NCBI GenBank assembly: GCA_959601045.1
Contig: CAUGNZ010000003.1
Span: 1 to 64,000, forward strand
Direction: 5' to 3'
DNA length: 64,000 nt
Origin: an uncultured Collinsella sp.
Lineage (GTDB): Bacteria; Actinomycetota; Coriobacteriia; Coriobacteriales; Coriobacteriaceae
Both the position numbers and the translations under genes were made by a program. A model generated the notes under the pieces. That model saw only the letters and a program-made list of their open reading frames with translations. It was not told the origin of the DNA and searched no databases. Shown in pieces: positions 23,564 through 32,060 of this stretch (its first letter is position 1; each line of letters opens with the position of its first letter).

Positions 23564-24255
23564 GCATCCGCGACAACCTTGATATCTCGGCCTATCTGGT
23601 ACTCGGCCCCGAAAACACCCTCGGACGCCCCGTGGGCGATGTGGTGGCCCAGGCACTCGACGCCGGCTTTACCTGCATCCAGGTGCGCTCCAAGGTGGCA
23701 AGCGCCCGCGAGATCATTGCGCTGACCGACGACGCCGCGCAGGCAATCGCACAGGCCGGCAAGACCGGTCAGGTCGCCCTGTTAATCGATGACCGTCTGG
23801 ACTGTGTGCTTGCCGCGCGCGAGCAGGGCATTGCCGTCGATGGCGTGCACGTAGGCCAGAGCGACATTCCCGTCGAGGTCTGCCGCAAGCTGCTGGGCCC
23901 CGATGCCATTGTGGGCCTTTCGGCCCGTTGCGAGGAGATGCTCGAGTACGTCAAGACCGCCGACATGAGCCTGGTCGACTACCTGGGCATCGGCCCGCTC
24001 CACGAGACCGAGACCAAGCGCGACTGCGGACGCGCGGCCGACGGCTCTATCATCACCAAGAGCTTTGAGGACCTTGCCGCACTCCACGCGGCAAGCCCCG
24101 TGCCCATCGTGGTGGGCGGCGGCGTTAAGACGGCCGACTTGCCGCAGCTTAAGGCCACCGGCGTCGACGGCTTCTTTGTGGTAAGCGCCGTCTGCAGCGC
24201 CGACGACCCCCATGCCGCAGCCAAGGAGCTTGTCGACACCTGGCAGCAGGCATAG
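23560..24255 (+). CDS. thiE: thiamine-phosphate synthase ThiE
   Basis: The 231-residue TIM-barrel enzyme joins hydroxymethylpyrimidine diphosphate and thiazole phosphate to thiamine phosphate. Seen are IQVRSKVAS (20s-30s), LLIDDRLDC, GVHVGQSDIP, GIGPLHETETKRD (the phosphate/thiazole loop) and PIVVGGGV. The start ATG overlaps the previous stop and has AGGAGG upstream. ThiD is not adjacent, so the pyrimidine kinase must lie elsewhere. Confidence 0.92.
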   Translation: MSIRDNLDISAYLVLGPENTLGRPVGDVVAQALDAGFTCIQVRSKVASAREIIALTDDAAQAIAQAGKTGQVALLIDDRLDCVLAAREQGIAVDGVHVGQSDIPVEVCRKLLGPDAIVGLSARCEEMLEYVKTADMSLVDYLGIGPLHETETKRDCGRAADGSIITKSFEDLAALHAASPVPIVVGGGVKTADLPQLKATGVDGFFVVSAVCSADDPHAAAKELVDTWQQA

Positions 24256-24298
24256 GCATAGGCCGAACAGCTGATTCGCAGCCTCATATCTTCAGCAA

Positions 24299-24472
24299 TG
24301 AAAAGCGCATCCCAGTTTGGACACCCATTCTGGGATGCGGTTTCCATATAGAGGCTTAACGGGAAACCGCATCCCAGTCTGAACGCATATTCCGGGACGA
24401 ACTTTCCGAAACCCCACCGTTTGGGAAACTGTAACCCGTTCTGAGCGCTCATTCTGGGACGCGCTTTCCGCC
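24299..24472. repeat. three tandem copies of a 61-62-bp hairpin repeat
   Basis: Units at about 24300, 24362 and 24423 share GGAAA-CGCATCCCAG...ATTCTGGGATGCG-TTTCC. Unit 1 folds into a good hairpin (GCATCCCAG/CTGGGATGC); units 2 and 3 have decayed arms (CCGGGACG, CTGGGACG). They fill the 236-bp gap between thiE and the convergent patatin gene. The first hairpin could also act as a terminator. No T-run is present. Confidence 0.75.
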
Positions 24473-24491
24473 GAGTCCGCGGCAGCTTGTC

Positions 24492-25361
24492 CTACCCCGC
24501 CAGATACGTTTCCAGCGCGGACAAAGACGCCTCCGCATCGTGGCGGCCGATCTGATAGATACGCTCAAGCTCATCGGGCTCGCGGCACAGCGACGGCACC
24601 TTTACCGATTCGCTCGGCCGCACCACAAAGACCTCGCCGGCAGCCTCGCGATGTGCCAGGTCATCAAGCGTGGCATTGTAGGCCTCATGCCGATGCTCAA
24701 GCGCCGCAACAAACTCCGGGTAGTGACGGAACACGCGCCGCAGCATGGGCATCACGCTGTTGGGCTGCTTCACAAAGCCCGCCGGCTGCGTGAGTACCAC
24801 AATATTGCGGTCATACCCCTGCGCAAACAGCCAAGCACTGGGAATGGAATCGGCCACGCCGCCATCCAGATATTTATGCCCCTCAATGGCGACAGGACGC
24901 GTTGCCACGGGAATAGCAGACGACGCCCGAATCCACTCGATATCGCGCTCGTCGCCATACGGCAGATCGCGATAGACGGCCTTGCCCGTCTCGATATCGG
25001 TACACACGCACGTAAACCGCATGGGGCAGGCACGATATGTCTCCAGGTCGATGGGATCGCGCTCGATGGGCACCTCGTGATAGGCAAAATCTGCATTGAA
25101 CATATCGCCGGTTCGCAGCCAGCTTGCTACACCCGCATAGCGCTTATCGGCGCAATAGGCCTTGTTGTAGCGAATGGCACGACCAATCTGGCGCGATTTA
25201 AAGTTGTAGCCAAACGCCGCGCCCGCCGAGACACCCACCATATGGTCGCAGGTCAAGCCACGCTCCATCCATACGTCGAGCACGCCCGCCGTATACATAC
25301 CGCGGTAGCCGCCTCCCTCGAGCGCAAGCCCCACCGTGCGCGTCAGATTTGACTGTGCCAT
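24492..25361 (-). CDS. patatin-like phospholipase family protein (YjjU-like)
   Basis: The 289-residue protein shows the patatin catalytic set: oxyanion loop GGGYRG (16-21), nucleophile GVSAG (Ser45) and a later DGG with the Asp partner. This family hydrolyses acyl esters of phospholipids; the true substrate is unknown, and the protein has no signal peptide. The ATG at 25361 has GGAGA 7 bases upstream; the open frame runs on upstream without a site. Confidence 0.87.
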   Translation of the reverse strand: MAQSNLTRTVGLALEGGGYRGMYTAGVLDVWMERGLTCDHMVGVSAGAAFGYNFKSRQIGRAIRYNKAYCADKRYAGVASWLRTGDMFNADFAYHEVPIERDPIDLETYRACPMRFTCVCTDIETGKAVYRDLPYGDERDIEWIRASSAIPVATRPVAIEGHKYLDGGVADSIPSAWLFAQGYDRNIVVLTQPAGFVKQPNSVMPMLRRVFRHYPEFVAALEHRHEAYNATLDDLAHREAAGEVFVVRPSESVKVPSLCREPDELERIYQIGRHDAEASLSALETYLAG

Positions 25362-25679
25362 GCGACCATCTCCGTTCCTGCGTTTTAAAACGAAACAAGT
25401 ATACCCGTCAACATATATCGCCTCAGTCGCATTTTCATCGAACATCGTCGCGTTACCGTTTGGCGAATAATGGCCGCCCGGACATGGGCACCCCTACATA
25501 ATTCCATACACTTGTTTATACTACTCAGTAGTTATCAGCAACGAACGTCAGCCGACAAATAAACCCAACGACGCAGCAAGGCGGGGGCTTGGAAACACGC
25601 GAGGCGTTGAGCAACAACGCGTGTGCACAACGAGCTCGCTCGACGCAATCCGCCCCGACCCCAGAAAGCCGCCTACAGC
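25362..25679. other. divergent intergenic region, no gene seen
   Basis: This 318-bp gap holds the promoters of the patatin gene and the GGDEF/EAL gene. The only notable element is the 13-bp palindrome ACTACT-C-AGTAGT at 25520-25532 in an AT-rich stretch. No cyclic-di-GMP riboswitch was recognised. Confidence 0.5.
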
Positions 25680-28397
25680 ATGGATACCCCCAGCAATTAC
25701 ACTGAAACGCTCGAAAAGACCGTCCGCGACCTTCTCAAGCGTCAGGAGGATCTGGTCAGGACCGCCTTTACCGACCAGCATACCGGGCTTGGCAACCGCG
25801 GCGGCTTTGCCCGTTCCCTCGAGGAGCTCTGGGAGCAGGACACCCCCGTTACCATGGCGTACATCGATATCGACAATCTCAAGCACTGCAACGACGTCTT
25901 TGGCCATGACGAGGGCAACCGCTATATTTTGCAGGTAAGCCTCTATCTCAAGCTGTATATGGAGGTGGACGAAGCGGCGTTTCGTCTGGGAGGCGACGAG
26001 TTTGCCATCCTGTCTACGATTGCAACCGAGGACGACCTCGCCGAACGTCTGGAACGCTGCCGAACGGTCCTGCTCAAAAACAACGATGCCGAGATGCCTC
26101 ACTCGTTTAGCTACGGAGTGGCACACGCCGACCCCGCCCTGGGCGAAGCCCCCAATCGCTTGACGAACGATGCCGACCATCGCATGTACGACTACAAGCT
26201 ACGTCATGCCGTGCACCTTGATCGACGCAATATCGCACAAGCCCACACCGACGACTTCGAAATAAGCGATCGAGTTTTCGACGCCCTTTCGATGCTCAAC
26301 GAAGGCCGCTATTTCTTTATCGAGAACTTAGACAAACATCGAACCCTTTGGTCACAAGGCGCCTTGCGCGATCTTGGTCTTCCTTCGGAGCATATAGACA
26401 ACTGTCACGATTATTGGAAAACGCGTGTCCATCCCGATGACCTTGAGGCCTATACCAACGACATCGACCAAATCTATGACGGCTCCAAACATCGTCACGT
26501 CATGCAGTACCGCGTGCGCAATGCCGCCGGCGATTACATCCTCGGCCGTGCTCGCGGGTTTCGTATCGACGGCGACGGAAATGTCCCCTCGCTCTATGTC
26601 GGCGAGCTCGTCAACCACTCGCTTGCCGAGACCGTCGACGCCGCCACGGGTCTCGGAACGCAGCGCACGCTGATCAACGCTATCGATGCCTGCCGTCGCG
26701 ACCGTTGCGAGACGGGGCTTATAGCAGTGCGCGTTCGCGGCACGGCAAAGCTCAACGAGCTCTACGGGGCCGAGGCCGTCGACAACATGCTCGCCGAATA
26801 CGCAGGCCGCATGCTGTCGATTACTCGCGGCAGGAGTCGCGTCTTCCGTTCACGCAACGCCCAGTTCGTCGTGCTTAGCAACAATTTGGATCACGAAGCA
26901 TTCGAGCAACTGATCCAACATCTCAAAGAGGCCGTTTTCGCTCCCGTTCGAATCGCGGGCGACACTATTACCCCCGTCTGTCTTGTCGTTCCGGCCTTTT
27001 ACGAGCACCTGACCAATCAAACGGCCGCCGTTTTAGGCGAACTCGACCGTCGCATTCGCACGGCCGGCGGGCTTGTTCCCAACGACAGCCTCCCCATACC
27101 CGAGGTGGAGCGCAAAAGCGCCATCGCCGAACGCATCGATCCGCTCACGGGTCTCTATCGACCCAGCGAGTTTATGCGCCGCGCCAACGAATTTCTCGAG
27201 ACAAGGCGCAACGGCGCCTGGTGTATCGCCACCGTCGATATGGGGCACATGCGACTGTTCAACGAATGGCACGGACAGGCCGAGGGCGACCGCGTACTCG
27301 CCGATGTGGGCACGGTTCTCAAGGACATCGAGAATGCCGCCATGGGCGTCGCAGGGTACTGGGGCCAAGACGATTTTTGCGTACTCATCCCCTTTAAGCA
27401 CGACACCGTCCATCAAATCTACAACCGCGTTCGCCAGGCCGTGGCCAAGCATGATGACGGCGTGGGCTTCTGGCCGTCCATGGGCGTCTACCCCATCGAC
27501 TCCAACGAGGAAATCACCATCGATGCGCAGGCCAAGGCCATGTTTACCAATCGGCGCGCAAAAAACGACTTTAAGGAGCGCATTGCCATTTTCCGCCCCG
27601 AGGAATACGAGCACGAAATCGCGTTCCACCGCACGCTGACCGAATTCCAGTATGCGCTCTCAAACGGCCGCATTACCTACTACGTGCAGCCCCAGGTCGA
27701 CATGGAAACCGGCGAGATCATTGGCGCCGAGGCACTCACGCGCTGGATTGACAAGGATGGCTCCCTCATTTCACCCGCTACCTTTATCCCCGCCCTCGAA
27801 GAAAGCGGTTTTGTGGTGACGCTCGACAAATACGTTTGGCAGGGCGTTGCCTCGTGGCTGCGCGAGCGCATCGATCGAGAGCTGCGCGTGGTTCCGATCT
27901 CGCTGAATGTTTCGCGCGTGGATATCCTTGCCTGCGACGTCGCCGAGCATATGGGGGCGCTCGCCGCCCAATACAACCTGCCGCCCGAGCTCATGCGCAT
28001 CGAGATCACCGAGACGGCCTATACGGGAGAGTCCGAGGCCGTGGATAGGCTGACGGCTGACCTGCACACCCGCGGTTTCTCGACCTACATGGACGATTTT
28101 GGCACCGGCCAGTCTACGCTCGCGATGCTCAAGAACGTCAACGTCGACGTCATCAAGCTCGACCGCACGTTTGTACCCGCCGGCCGCGATCAAGGTCGCA
28201 GCGCGCAAATCGTTTCATCAATGCTCGAGATGGCACAATCGCTCCATCTGCCCGTTGTAATCGAAGGCGTCGAGACCAAAGAGCAGGCAAACATGTTGCG
28301 CCACATGGGTGCCCGCTACGCTCAGGGCTTCCTCTACTACCGCCCCATGCAGGCGGAGGATTTTGAAGCGCTGCTCGATGGCGGCGGCCGCAACTGA
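25680..28397 (+). CDS. multi-domain GGDEF/PAS/EAL cyclic-di-GMP protein
   Basis: The 905-residue soluble protein has these parts in order: GGDEF domain with intact RLGGDEF (104-108); PAS-like region (about 190-310); two degenerate GGDEF-like units (about 320-440, and 490-640 where the signature reads WGQDDF); then a complete EAL domain with EAL at about 684, EITET, DDFGTGQST, KLDRTF and EGVET. Both synthesis and hydrolysis of cyclic-di-GMP are possible, with the C-terminal phosphodiesterase the best preserved. No inhibitory RxxD is seen before GGDEF. ATG 25680 lacks a strong ribosome site. The next gene is a shorter paralogue. Confidence 0.85.
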   Translation: MDTPSNYTETLEKTVRDLLKRQEDLVRTAFTDQHTGLGNRGGFARSLEELWEQDTPVTMAYIDIDNLKHCNDVFGHDEGNRYILQVSLYLKLYMEVDEAAFRLGGDEFAILSTIATEDDLAERLERCRTVLLKNNDAEMPHSFSYGVAHADPALGEAPNRLTNDADHRMYDYKLRHAVHLDRRNIAQAHTDDFEISDRVFDALSMLNEGRYFFIENLDKHRTLWSQGALRDLGLPSEHIDNCHDYWKTRVHPDDLEAYTNDIDQIYDGSKHRHVMQYRVRNAAGDYILGRARGFRIDGDGNVPSLYVGELVNHSLAETVDAATGLGTQRTLINAIDACRRDRCETGLIAVRVRGTAKLNELYGAEAVDNMLAEYAGRMLSITRGRSRVFRSRNAQFVVLSNNLDHEAFEQLIQHLKEAVFAPVRIAGDTITPVCLVVPAFYEHLTNQTAAVLGELDRRIRTAGGLVPNDSLPIPEVERKSAIAERIDPLTGLYRPSEFMRRANEFLETRRNGAWCIATVDMGHMRLFNEWHGQAEGDRVLADVGTVLKDIENAAMGVAGYWGQDDFCVLIPFKHDTVHQIYNRVRQAVAKHDDGVGFWPSMGVYPIDSNEEITIDAQAKAMFTNRRAKNDFKERIAIFRPEEYEHEIAFHRTLTEFQYALSNGRITYYVQPQVDMETGEIIGAEALTRWIDKDGSLISPATFIPALEESGFVVTLDKYVWQGVASWLRERIDRELRVVPISLNVSRVDILACDVAEHMGALAAQYNLPPELMRIEITETAYTGESEAVDRLTADLHTRGFSTYMDDFGTGQSTLAMLKNVNVDVIKLDRTFVPAGRDQGRSAQIVSSMLEMAQSLHLPVVIEGVETKEQANMLRHMGARYAQGFLYYRPMQAEDFEALLDGGGRN

Positions 28398-28523
28398 TAC
28401 GCTTACGCGCAAAACACTACCGCCGAAGGGGCGTTTGTCCCCATCGGCTAACTTATTCCCCCAATCCAAACCGAATTGGGGATATGATACAAACCACTGT
28501 TGTGCCCAAGGAGGTTATCCATC

Positions 28524-30053
28524 ATGAACGAGTCGTATCGCCTGGGCGAGCAATCAATCATTACCCATCTTCAGCGACTCGCGAACGGGGCCTCAACCGC
28601 CGAGCTCGATGTCGCTGCACTGCCCACGGAGCTGCGCGCCATCGGCGAGCAGTTACAGAAGACATTTGCCATCCTGCAGCAAGAACGCGAGCTGCTTGAG
28701 CGCGGCGCCTATATCGATTCACTCACCAATCTTGGCAACCGTGGTGGGCTCGATTGCCATATCGACCAGCTCTGGCGCAAAGGTGTTCCCTTCACCTGCG
28801 CCTATATTGACATCGACCACCTCAAGCACTGCAACGATACGTTTGGCCACGCCGAGGGCAATCGCTACATTCTGAGCATCTGCCGCGCGCTTACCGAGAC
28901 AATGGAACCCAATGACCTGCTGTTCCGTATCGGTGGAGACGAATTTGTACTTATATCCCCCACGACAGACGAAGCCGAACTCGAGCAGCGCCTGGAGCGG
29001 ACGCGCGCCAACCTTATCGAGGCAACATCGGGCGGCAAAGCGCCCATGATCGCTAGCTTTAGCTTTGGCTGCTCGCGCGTCGACCCGCTGGCAGGCGATA
29101 CGCGTCGCCAGATGACAAAGGACGCCGACCGCAAAATGTATCGCTACAAGCTCATGCACCGTGTGCAGCAGCCGAAGGAAAACGACGCATCCATGCACCC
29201 GATCGCCAATCAGCCTCCCTGCAACGACCGGGTGTTCCAAGCGATCTCCATGAGCTTCGAGACGCGCTATCCGTTTATCCTTAACCTCGATACCGGCGAA
29301 TCGCAATGGTCGATTAATGCCGTGCGCGATTTTGACCTGCCCTCCCAGCATCCCTATAACTCGCTCGATATGTGGCTCGCCCGCGTTCACCCCGAGGACC
29401 GCGACAGCGTGCGCAGCGAGCTCGATATGGTGGTAAACGGCGCGTGGCACTTCCATTACATGCAGTATCGCGTCATGAATACCGCTGGCAAATATGCGCT
29501 GTGCGAGTGTACGGGCTACCGCTTGGATAGCACCGAAACCGAGCCCAACATGTATGTGGGCATTATCATCAACCGAAGCTTGGCGGATACGACCGATTCC
29601 GTGACCGGCCTGGGCGATATCCACGCCCTGGTCAACGCCATTGGCGAAATGCGTCGCGTGGCGCGCAAGGCAGGCCTGGTCGCCATCAAAATCGACGACA
29701 TCGCCAAGGTCAATGCCCGCTTTGGCTTTGATGCGGGCGACCGCGTTTTGGCAGAAAGTGCCGCCTGCCTCATGGACTGTTCGCGCGGCAAGGGCCGTCT
29801 GTTCCGCTCGACCGGACCGATGTTCGTGGCGCTTTTCGATGACCTTGATCCCGAAGAGACCGACGCGATCGCAGAAGAAATCGAGCGGTTCTTGGGGTCG
29901 CCCGTACTCTTTGGCTCATTTGAATATCAGCCGCCCATTCGTGTGGCCACACTTCATCTAGATGCCGTCGACCGACAGCCCGTTTCCATTTTGAACGAGC
30001 TCAAAGCGCTACTTGAAGAGGCACCACAAGTACCGGGCACCAAGCTGGACTAG
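28524..30053 (+). CDS. GGDEF-domain diguanylate cyclase with PAS-like and degenerate GGDEF regions
   Basis: The 509-residue paralogue of the preceding protein lacks the EAL domain. The N-terminal GGDEF domain has an intact RIGGDEF (137-141) and the substrate segment NLGNRGG; the same words (AYIDID, LKHCND, FGHAEGNRYIL) occur in the upstream gene. A PAS-like region (about 240-350) and a second domain without GGDEF (about 365-500) follow. It should make cyclic-di-GMP. ATG 28524 has AAGGAGG 8 bases upstream. A hairpin (CCCCAAT/ATTGGGG, about 28455-28477) separates the two genes, so both coupled and independent expression are possible. Confidence 0.85.
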   Translation: MNESYRLGEQSIITHLQRLANGASTAELDVAALPTELRAIGEQLQKTFAILQQERELLERGAYIDSLTNLGNRGGLDCHIDQLWRKGVPFTCAYIDIDHLKHCNDTFGHAEGNRYILSICRALTETMEPNDLLFRIGGDEFVLISPTTDEAELEQRLERTRANLIEATSGGKAPMIASFSFGCSRVDPLAGDTRRQMTKDADRKMYRYKLMHRVQQPKENDASMHPIANQPPCNDRVFQAISMSFETRYPFILNLDTGESQWSINAVRDFDLPSQHPYNSLDMWLARVHPEDRDSVRSELDMVVNGAWHFHYMQYRVMNTAGKYALCECTGYRLDSTETEPNMYVGIIINRSLADTTDSVTGLGDIHALVNAIGEMRRVARKAGLVAIKIDDIAKVNARFGFDAGDRVLAESAACLMDCSRGKGRLFRSTGPMFVALFDDLDPEETDAIAEEIERFLGSPVLFGSFEYQPPIRVATLHLDAVDRQPVSILNELKALLEEAPQVPGTKLD

Positions 30054-30337
30054 CGTTATGGGGCGCATGATGGTTAATTTCCGATCTCAACCGAACACAT
30101 TGGGCAAATAGGTCGTACCCGCAGTTAGCCGAACGTCCCCGCAGTCCCTCCCGGGGCCCGGGGGCACCGTTTCGATACTCTTGGTTTACTTTGCCTGATG
30201 CAAATAAGTGCTCAACAAGATAGAACCTATCCCCCGCCACGGATATGCCCTCGAGTAAATCTGTTAAGCCAAGCCTATCAAATTCTATTGACAATTGGCT
30301 GCATTGGTCCATTTTGTCGTCCAGCCACTTCCGCTGG
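30054..30337. other. AT-richer intergenic region, no confident gene
   Basis: Downstream of the cyclase the base composition drops. A minus-strand open frame (30001-30312, about 103 codons) has no ribosome site and overlaps the cyclase end, so I do not call it. Its first 45 codons look more protein-like than the rest, and it could be a remnant. Confidence 0.4.
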
Positions 30338-30658
30338 CTATCGCCTCATAAACACAAACCTAACGAGCCGCACGAACGACAAAGAGGCCAAGCTGAACAG
30401 AAGTAGAACCAAAACTTCAAAAACGCTGGTATTCCAATCGCGTACCCAGTCCTCTACCGCCCACAAGAAAAACAGCAGCCCCATCCATAACGTCACAGAA
30501 GAAATCAGCTTTGCGTAAGGGCGTATATCAATCTCGCTCTCCCTTTTTGTGACATCATATCCAGCAATTGAGCAGAGCCATCTTCCTCTTCGGTATTGGA
30601 TTGAAAGGACAATCAAGGCAATCGAAGTCATCAAGCAAACAGCATCCTCTGTTTCCAT
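30338..30658 (-). CDS. small membrane protein, DUF3784-like
   Basis: The 106-residue protein has an N-terminal membrane helix, then RRGRWLCSIAGYDVTKRESE, which resembles the 'KGKG-LIAGYN' loop of DUF3784 proteins, and two more hydrophobic helices. No function is known for the family. ATG 30658 has AGGA 7 bases upstream; an ATG seven codons earlier lacks a site. Codon use is AT-rich compared with neighbours, and an IS30 remnant lies next to it, so horizontal gain is likely. Confidence 0.6.
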   Translation of the reverse strand: METEDAVCLMTSIALIVLSIQYRRGRWLCSIAGYDVTKRESEIDIRPYAKLISSVTLWMGLLFFLWAVEDWVRDWNTSVFEVLVLLLFSLASLSFVRLVRFVFMRR

Positions 30659-30759
30659 AGAGTTTCCTTTGCTTTCCATCCTAGTTACGCATTCACAATC
30701 GAATCAAACCAAGTATGAATTACTCGATAGCAACCGCCTTAGTATAAACCATAGCCGCC

Positions 30760-30960
30760 GCAGCAGCCCGCCTTCCAAGGCCTCAAAGCTCGCCATCGAG
30801 GGCGACCCGCCCAGACCCCTTACAATCTGCTCGCACGAGGCCCCGCACTCCAACATCCTCTGGACCGTATCCCGCTCGTACCTGGTGAGCGTGCCTGCCG
30901 TGGGCCCTCGGGGCCGGCATCGTGCCCCACGCCATCTGCCCGCTCGTGCGATAATCCTCT
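30760..30960 (-). pseudogene. IS30-family transposase N-terminal remnant
   Basis: A minus-strand frame without start or proper end reads LTRYERDTVQRMLECGAS then CEQIVRGLGGSPSMASFEAL. This is the helix-turn-helix head typical of IS30 transposases. Only about 50 codons remain of some 350, and no catalytic DDE part or terminal repeats were seen nearby. It lies between the DUF3784-like gene and the flavoprotein gene and fills that 334-bp gap. Confidence 0.6.
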
Positions 30961-30992
30961 GCAGAAGTCACCGACAGCAGAGGGAGTTTGTG

Positions 30993-31616
30993 ATGAAGGT
31001 TCTTTTGGTCAATGGCAGCCCCAAGGCAAACGGCAACACGGCCCGCGCACTCGCCGAGGTCGCCGAGCAGCTCAACGTCGAGGGCATCGATACCGAGATG
31101 TTTCAGCTGGGCGCCAAGCCTATTCGCGATTGCATCGGTTGCGGCCAGTGTGGCAAGCTGGGCGGTCGCTGCACCTTTGACGACGACGTGGTCAACGAGC
31201 TGATCGCTGCCGCCGAACAGGCCGACGGCTTTGTCTTTGGCTCGCCTGTCTACTACGCGCACCCCAGCGGCCGCATTCTCTCGGCACTCGATCGCGTATT
31301 CTATGCCGGTAGCAAAGCTTTTGCACACAAGCCGGGCGCTGCCGTCGCCGTCGCCCGTCGCGGCGGTACGTCGACGACCTTCGACGTGCTCAATAAGTAC
31401 TTCACCATCAACCAGATGCCTGTGGTAGCGTCCACGTACTGGAACAACGTGTTTGGCTGCGTGCCCGGCGAGGCCGATGGAGATGCCGAGGGTCTGGCCA
31501 CCATGCGAAACATCGGCAAAAACATGGTCTGGCTCCTGCGTTGCATCGAGGCGGGCAAGGCTGCCGGCATCGAAGCCCCCGAGGCCGATCGCGAGCGCAC
31601 CAACTTTATCAGGTAG
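30993..31616 (+). CDS. NADPH-dependent FMN reductase / iron-sulfur flavoprotein family
   Basis: The 207-residue flavodoxin-fold protein has the FMN phosphate loop NGSPKANGNTARAL (residues 7-20). DCIGCGQCGKLGGRC (about 46-60) is the cysteine cluster seen in iron-sulfur flavoproteins. FGSPVYYAHPSGRILSALDR contacts FMN. It probably reduces quinones, metals or nitro/azo compounds; the actual partner is not readable. The ATG has AGAGGGAG upstream. The ArsC-like gene follows 16 bp later, probably in one transcript. Confidence 0.85.
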   Translation: MKVLLVNGSPKANGNTARALAEVAEQLNVEGIDTEMFQLGAKPIRDCIGCGQCGKLGGRCTFDDDVVNELIAAAEQADGFVFGSPVYYAHPSGRILSALDRVFYAGSKAFAHKPGAAVAVARRGGTSTTFDVLNKYFTINQMPVVASTYWNNVFGCVPGEADGDAEGLATMRNIGKNMVWLLRCIEAGKAAGIEAPEADRERTNFIR

Positions 31617-31632
31617 AACGGCGGAACATACT

Positions 31633-31974
31633 ATGAACGTGCAAATCTTCGGCACCAAAAAGTCGTTCGACACCAAGAAGGCCCAGCGCTATTTTAAGGA
31701 GCGCCGCATTAAGGTGCAGTTTATTGACCTTAAGGAAAAGGAGATGAGCAAAGGCGAGCTCACGAGCGTGATGCAGGCGGTCGGCGGCATCGACAAGCTG
31801 CTCAACCCCAAAGCCAAGGACGAGGAGACGCTCGCGCTCATCCAGCACCTCACCCCTAGCCAGCGCTTCGACAAGTTGCTCGAGAACCAGCAGGTTCTAG
31901 CCGAGCCCATCGTGCGCAACGGCAAAAAGGCCACCGTCGGTTATTGCCCCGATGTATGGGGAGCCTGGGAGTAG
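31633..31974 (+). CDS. ArsC/Spx-family protein lacking the active-site cysteine
   Basis: The 113-residue protein has the ArsC/YffB thioredoxin-like fold: FGTKKSFDTKKAQRYF at the start, LKEKEMSKGEL, and PIVRNGKKATVGY with the cis-Pro region. The family's Cys (K-N-C-D-T) is Phe here, so arsenate reduction by the usual mechanism is excluded. A structural or regulatory role, as with Spx, is possible. The ribosome site is GCGGA. It follows the flavoprotein gene closely. Confidence 0.75.
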   Translation: MNVQIFGTKKSFDTKKAQRYFKERRIKVQFIDLKEKEMSKGELTSVMQAVGGIDKLLNPKAKDEETLALIQHLTPSQRFDKLLENQQVLAEPIVRNGKKATVGYCPDVWGAWE

Positions 31975-32060
31975 CCTGTGTTATTTGCCGGCGCGTGGGT
32001 ATAAGAGCAGGCGTTTGGCATAAGATTCAACTGTAAGCCATGTCTAACAAAGGAGGGCAT

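Noticed and set aside
24299..24472. Possible short CRISPR array
   Set aside because: The repeated part includes nearly the whole 61-bp unit, and there are no spacers of constant length or cas genes.
30001..30312. 103-codon minus-strand frame after the DUF3784-like gene
   Set aside because: No ribosome site, overlap with the cyclase end, and a low-complexity second half make a real gene unlikely.
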